From contig JADGQN010000258.1 of assembly GCA_017881765.1 (NCBI GenBank), forward strand, positions 1 through 6,904: a stretch of DNA of 6,904 nucleotides. Direction: 5' to 3'. Positions 5,592 through 6,904 of the stretch are shown in pieces. Positions within the stretch are counted from its first letter, which is position 1, and each line of letters opens with the position of its first letter. The notes beneath the pieces are model-generated. The model ran no database searches, had not been told where the DNA came from, and saw only the letters and a program-made list of their open reading frames with translations. The position numbers were made by a program, and so were the translations under genes. Source of the DNA: Syntrophobacterales bacterium (lineage in GTDB: Bacteria; Desulfobacterota; Syntrophorhabdia; Syntrophorhabdales; WCHB1-27).

Positions 5592-6008
5592 CTATGCACC
5601 ACTCCATATCAATTGGAGTTTACCCTTTCCAAGCATGGTTGACAGGACGCGTCTTACTTCTTCAAACGTCTCCTGACCGGCCCTGAATCTTATTCTGAAT
5701 CGGCTGGCCAACTTCTTTGTCCATCGCACATCAACCTGAAAACAATTGCGACTTAGAGAAGATACGCCAATGCTGCAATGGCCACAGGTCTCCGGATTCT
5801 CGGTTTCAACATAAAACTCGCCGTCACCCGGGGGTTCGAGGTGCCGCTGGATCAAGAAATACGGGACCACATGCTCACAGTTGTATTCATCGTCGCTATC
5901 CGGGTCAGGGGGTTCTTTCTCAAACAGAATCTGGAAACCGTCACCCTGTTCAGTGGCTGCTACATACTTGCAATCGAGTTCGATCACGTCGACTTCGCTA
6001 TCGTTCAT
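5592..6008 (-). CDS. conserved hypothetical acidic Cys/His protein, 138 aa
   Basis: The protein starts with a strand-rich segment (VDVIELDCKYVAATEQGDG, FQILFEKEPP), followed by a very acidic stretch (DPDSDDEYNCEH, 35-46). Then come YFLIQRHLEPP (50-60) and FYVETENPETCGHC (65-78), and a basic C-terminal half (RWTKKLASRFRIRFRAG) ending in KLQLIWSGA. C44, H46, C75, H77 and C78 could form a metal site; this is inference from spacing only. The YFLIQRHxExP...GxFYVET...CGH pattern recalls a family of hypothetical proteins often with no assigned function. The ribosome binding site is poor (GGATACGAG before ATG). It is flanked by hairpin-bearing gaps of about 195 bases upstream and 165 downstream, so it may be transcribed alone or in a long loose operon. 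Confidence 0.75.
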   Translation of the reverse strand: MNDSEVDVIELDCKYVAATEQGDGFQILFEKEPPDPDSDDEYNCEHVVPYFLIQRHLEPPGDGEFYVETENPETCGHCSIGVSSLSRNCFQVDVRWTKKLASRFRIRFRAGQETFEEVRRVLSTMLGKGKLQLIWSGA

Positions 6009-6154
6009 TGTCTCGTATCCAGTGGGCTTTTCACGTGTACGCCTATCGTATTCAAAAGATGGGTGTAGATTATCGTAGAGCTATCCTTGTGCCGATGTCC
6101 CGAGTTCCTTTCTTTTGCCGAACAGACCGCGTGAAACGATAAGACTTGCCGGGT

Positions 6155-6177
6155 ACCGGATTTGTCGGCAATCCGGT
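6155..6177 (-). other. 8-bp hairpin downstream of the 147-residue protein gene
   Basis: ACCGGATT (6155-6162) pairs perfectly with AATCCGGT (6170-6177) around a 7-base loop, with a possible extra GGG/CCC pairing outside a bulge. It lies about 25 bases past the stop codon of the gene ending at 6203. On the minus strand it is followed by ACCCGGCAAGTC rather than a T-run, so it may be an mRNA-end stabiliser or Rho-linked stop rather than an intrinsic terminator. Confidence 0.4.
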
Positions 6178-6202
6178 GGTCCCGCTTGTTGGGTGTTCAT
6201 CC

Positions 6203-6646
6203 TCATCTTTTGCGTCCAAGCGACTTTTCCACGAGGAACAAAAAAGCTGAAATCGTCGTGCAGAGCCACCCCGTATCGTCCTCGTCGAAGTCATCGTGTG
6301 TAAGTACGTGACGGAGCATTCGCTTCGGATATCCACAAGCACTTCTTCCGATTTGAGCCTCTTCGCCCTGTGCTATGAAGCCTGCCACTTCTTGGATTGC
6401 ATCTCCCGGGTACTTTGGAAGCCGGTATCCGGCAGCTCTCTCAGCATACCCGAACGCGAGCGCACAGAACATGGTGCAAAATCGATGTGCTCGGGCACAC
6501 CTTGGGTCCATGCCAACCTCGCCTATGATCTCAAAGAAGTCCGGTTGCCGCCGTTGGAGCATGGCTGACAGCGCTGTATCTTCCCGGGTACTGAGGGATC
6601 GGACCGCCTTCGACAGAGATTTAAGCTCTAAAACAGCAAACTTCAT
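6203..6646 (-). CDS. hypothetical helical protein, 147 aa
   Basis: An all-helical pattern: FAVLELKSLSKAVRSLST (3-20), MLQRRQPDFFEIIGEVGMD (29-47), a Cys/aromatic helix (RFCTMFCALAFGYAERAAG), then IQEVAGFIAQGEEAQ. The C-terminal part has RMLRHVLTHDDFDEDDTGWLC (109-129) and the helix TISAFLFLVEKSL. The layout (xxQPxFFxxIxEVGMD ... HxxFxExDxxWLxxTxxxFLFxVE) resembles small uncharacterised proteins found beside SEC-C and immunity-type genes. I cannot name the family. A stop codon directly precedes the ATG, which fixes the start; GGGGAG lies about 11 bases upstream, farther than usual. It is the first complete gene of the minus-strand cluster. The upstream gap contains TATTAAT (6683-6689), a possible -10 region without a clear -35. 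Confidence 0.65.
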   Translation of the reverse strand: MKFAVLELKSLSKAVRSLSTREDTALSAMLQRRQPDFFEIIGEVGMDPRCARAHRFCTMFCALAFGYAERAAGYRLPKYPGDAIQEVAGFIAQGEEAQIGRSACGYPKRMLRHVLTHDDFDEDDTGWLCTTISAFLFLVEKSLGRKR

Positions 6647-6681
6647 GGGCTACGATTCTCCCCGCGTCTCCTCCCACGCAA

Positions 6682-6904
6682 TTAATATCCCACGTTGGTA
6701 GTGTCTGGCATTTTACCCGTACTCGGCACAGGAGGCAAGAATAAAATGCGAGCGATATCGGTGGCCTTGCCGGCACTCACTTGGAAATCGGTCCGTAATG
6801 CAGCAAGAGCCGCGTTGGTCTTTTCTGATATTCTGTTAGTGATGATTGCCGCCAGTAATCGTGAATCATTTCGGATCAAGGACTTTTCAGGCTTACAGGA
6901 AGGA
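6682..6904 (-). CDS. C-terminal part of a possible gene entering from the right edge
   Basis: The frame is open from the right edge to the stop at 6682-6684, giving 73 residues in the window. Readable parts are SRLLAAIITNRISEKTNAAL, LRTDFQVSAGKATDIARILF and LPPVPSTGKMPDTTNVGY. A TTG at 6879 could start a 65-residue protein but has no ribosome binding site, so a gene continuing beyond the window is more likely. The helix-then-Pro-rich tail looks protein-like. No family is recognised. It is co-directional with the cluster and its stop lies only about 35 bases before the next ATG. Confidence 0.4.
   Translation of the reverse strand, partial: PSCKPEKSLIRNDSRLLAAIITNRISEKTNAALAALRTDFQVSAGKATDIARILFLPPVPSTGKMPDTTNVGY

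Noticed and set aside
5426..5602. A 58-codon GTG-initiated minus-strand frame overlapping both neighbours, ending TAATG with the next gene
   Set aside because: The stop-start overlap is attractive, but the frame lacks a proper ribosome binding site, is odd in composition (QWISTPWWNRS, then a Lys/Arg-rich tail) and covers a region with competing hairpins.
5717..6142. Plus-strand 141-codon frame opposite the Cys/His protein
   Set aside because: Composition is Arg/His/Cys-heavy and resembles no protein; it is the antisense of a better supported minus-strand gene.
6009..6202. Integron attC site (ACCCAAC/GTTGGGT near 6185-6191 beside a hairpin)
   Set aside because: ACCCAAC fits the RYYYAAC core, but no matching GTTRRRY core exists on the other side of the hairpin, and no cassette-like paired site occurs in the other gaps.

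Overview
The window looks like a stretch of bacterial chromosome with roughly balanced GC. It has Shine-Dalgarno led genes, sigma70-like promoters with TTGACA -35 boxes, and many small conserved but uncharacterised proteins. The protein families (a 55-residue FGxSxSGK protein, a KSILVIGLDP protein, SEC-C and pRiA4b ORF-3 proteins) would suit a Desulfobacterota (deltaproteobacterial) or similar environmental anaerobe. That placement is inference from memory of family distribution; no rRNA or marker gene is present.

Left part (1-2000, minus strand). The window opens inside an exported alpha/beta hydrolase gene, of which only the first 96 codons are seen. It has a near-consensus promoter and a palindrome over the predicted transcription start. 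Upstream of it lies a probable minus-strand operon: a VOC (glyoxalase-fold) protein, a 128-residue Rossmann-like protein translated from a GTG after a strong ribosome binding site, and a weaker 75-residue reading frame. A promoter candidate precedes the first gene and a terminator-like hairpin with a T-rich tail follows the last.

Middle (2000-3900, plus strand). A free-standing 55-residue protein has its own promoter (TTGACA, 17-bp spacer, TGTAAA) and is followed by a long two-part stem. Next is a 361-residue helical, TPR-like protein ending in a SEC-C zinc motif.

Right part (3900-6904, minus strand). At least five small proteins of 136-147 residues run in the same direction, convergent with the SEC-C gene. 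In transcription order they are a helical protein (6646-6203), an acidic Cys/His protein (6008-5592), a FPWEE/IGLSWL protein (5426-5016), a pRiA4b ORF-3-like protein (4935-4501) and a GTPEEAF family protein (4475-4053). A terminator-like hairpin with T6 follows the last. A further open frame enters from the right edge.

No insertion sequence, CRISPR array, tRNA, rRNA or convincing integron attC site was seen. The most interesting part is the right-hand cluster plus SEC-C gene: heterogeneous small soluble proteins without recognisable catalytic motifs, resembling an accessory or polyimmunity-like array. That reading is a hypothesis.
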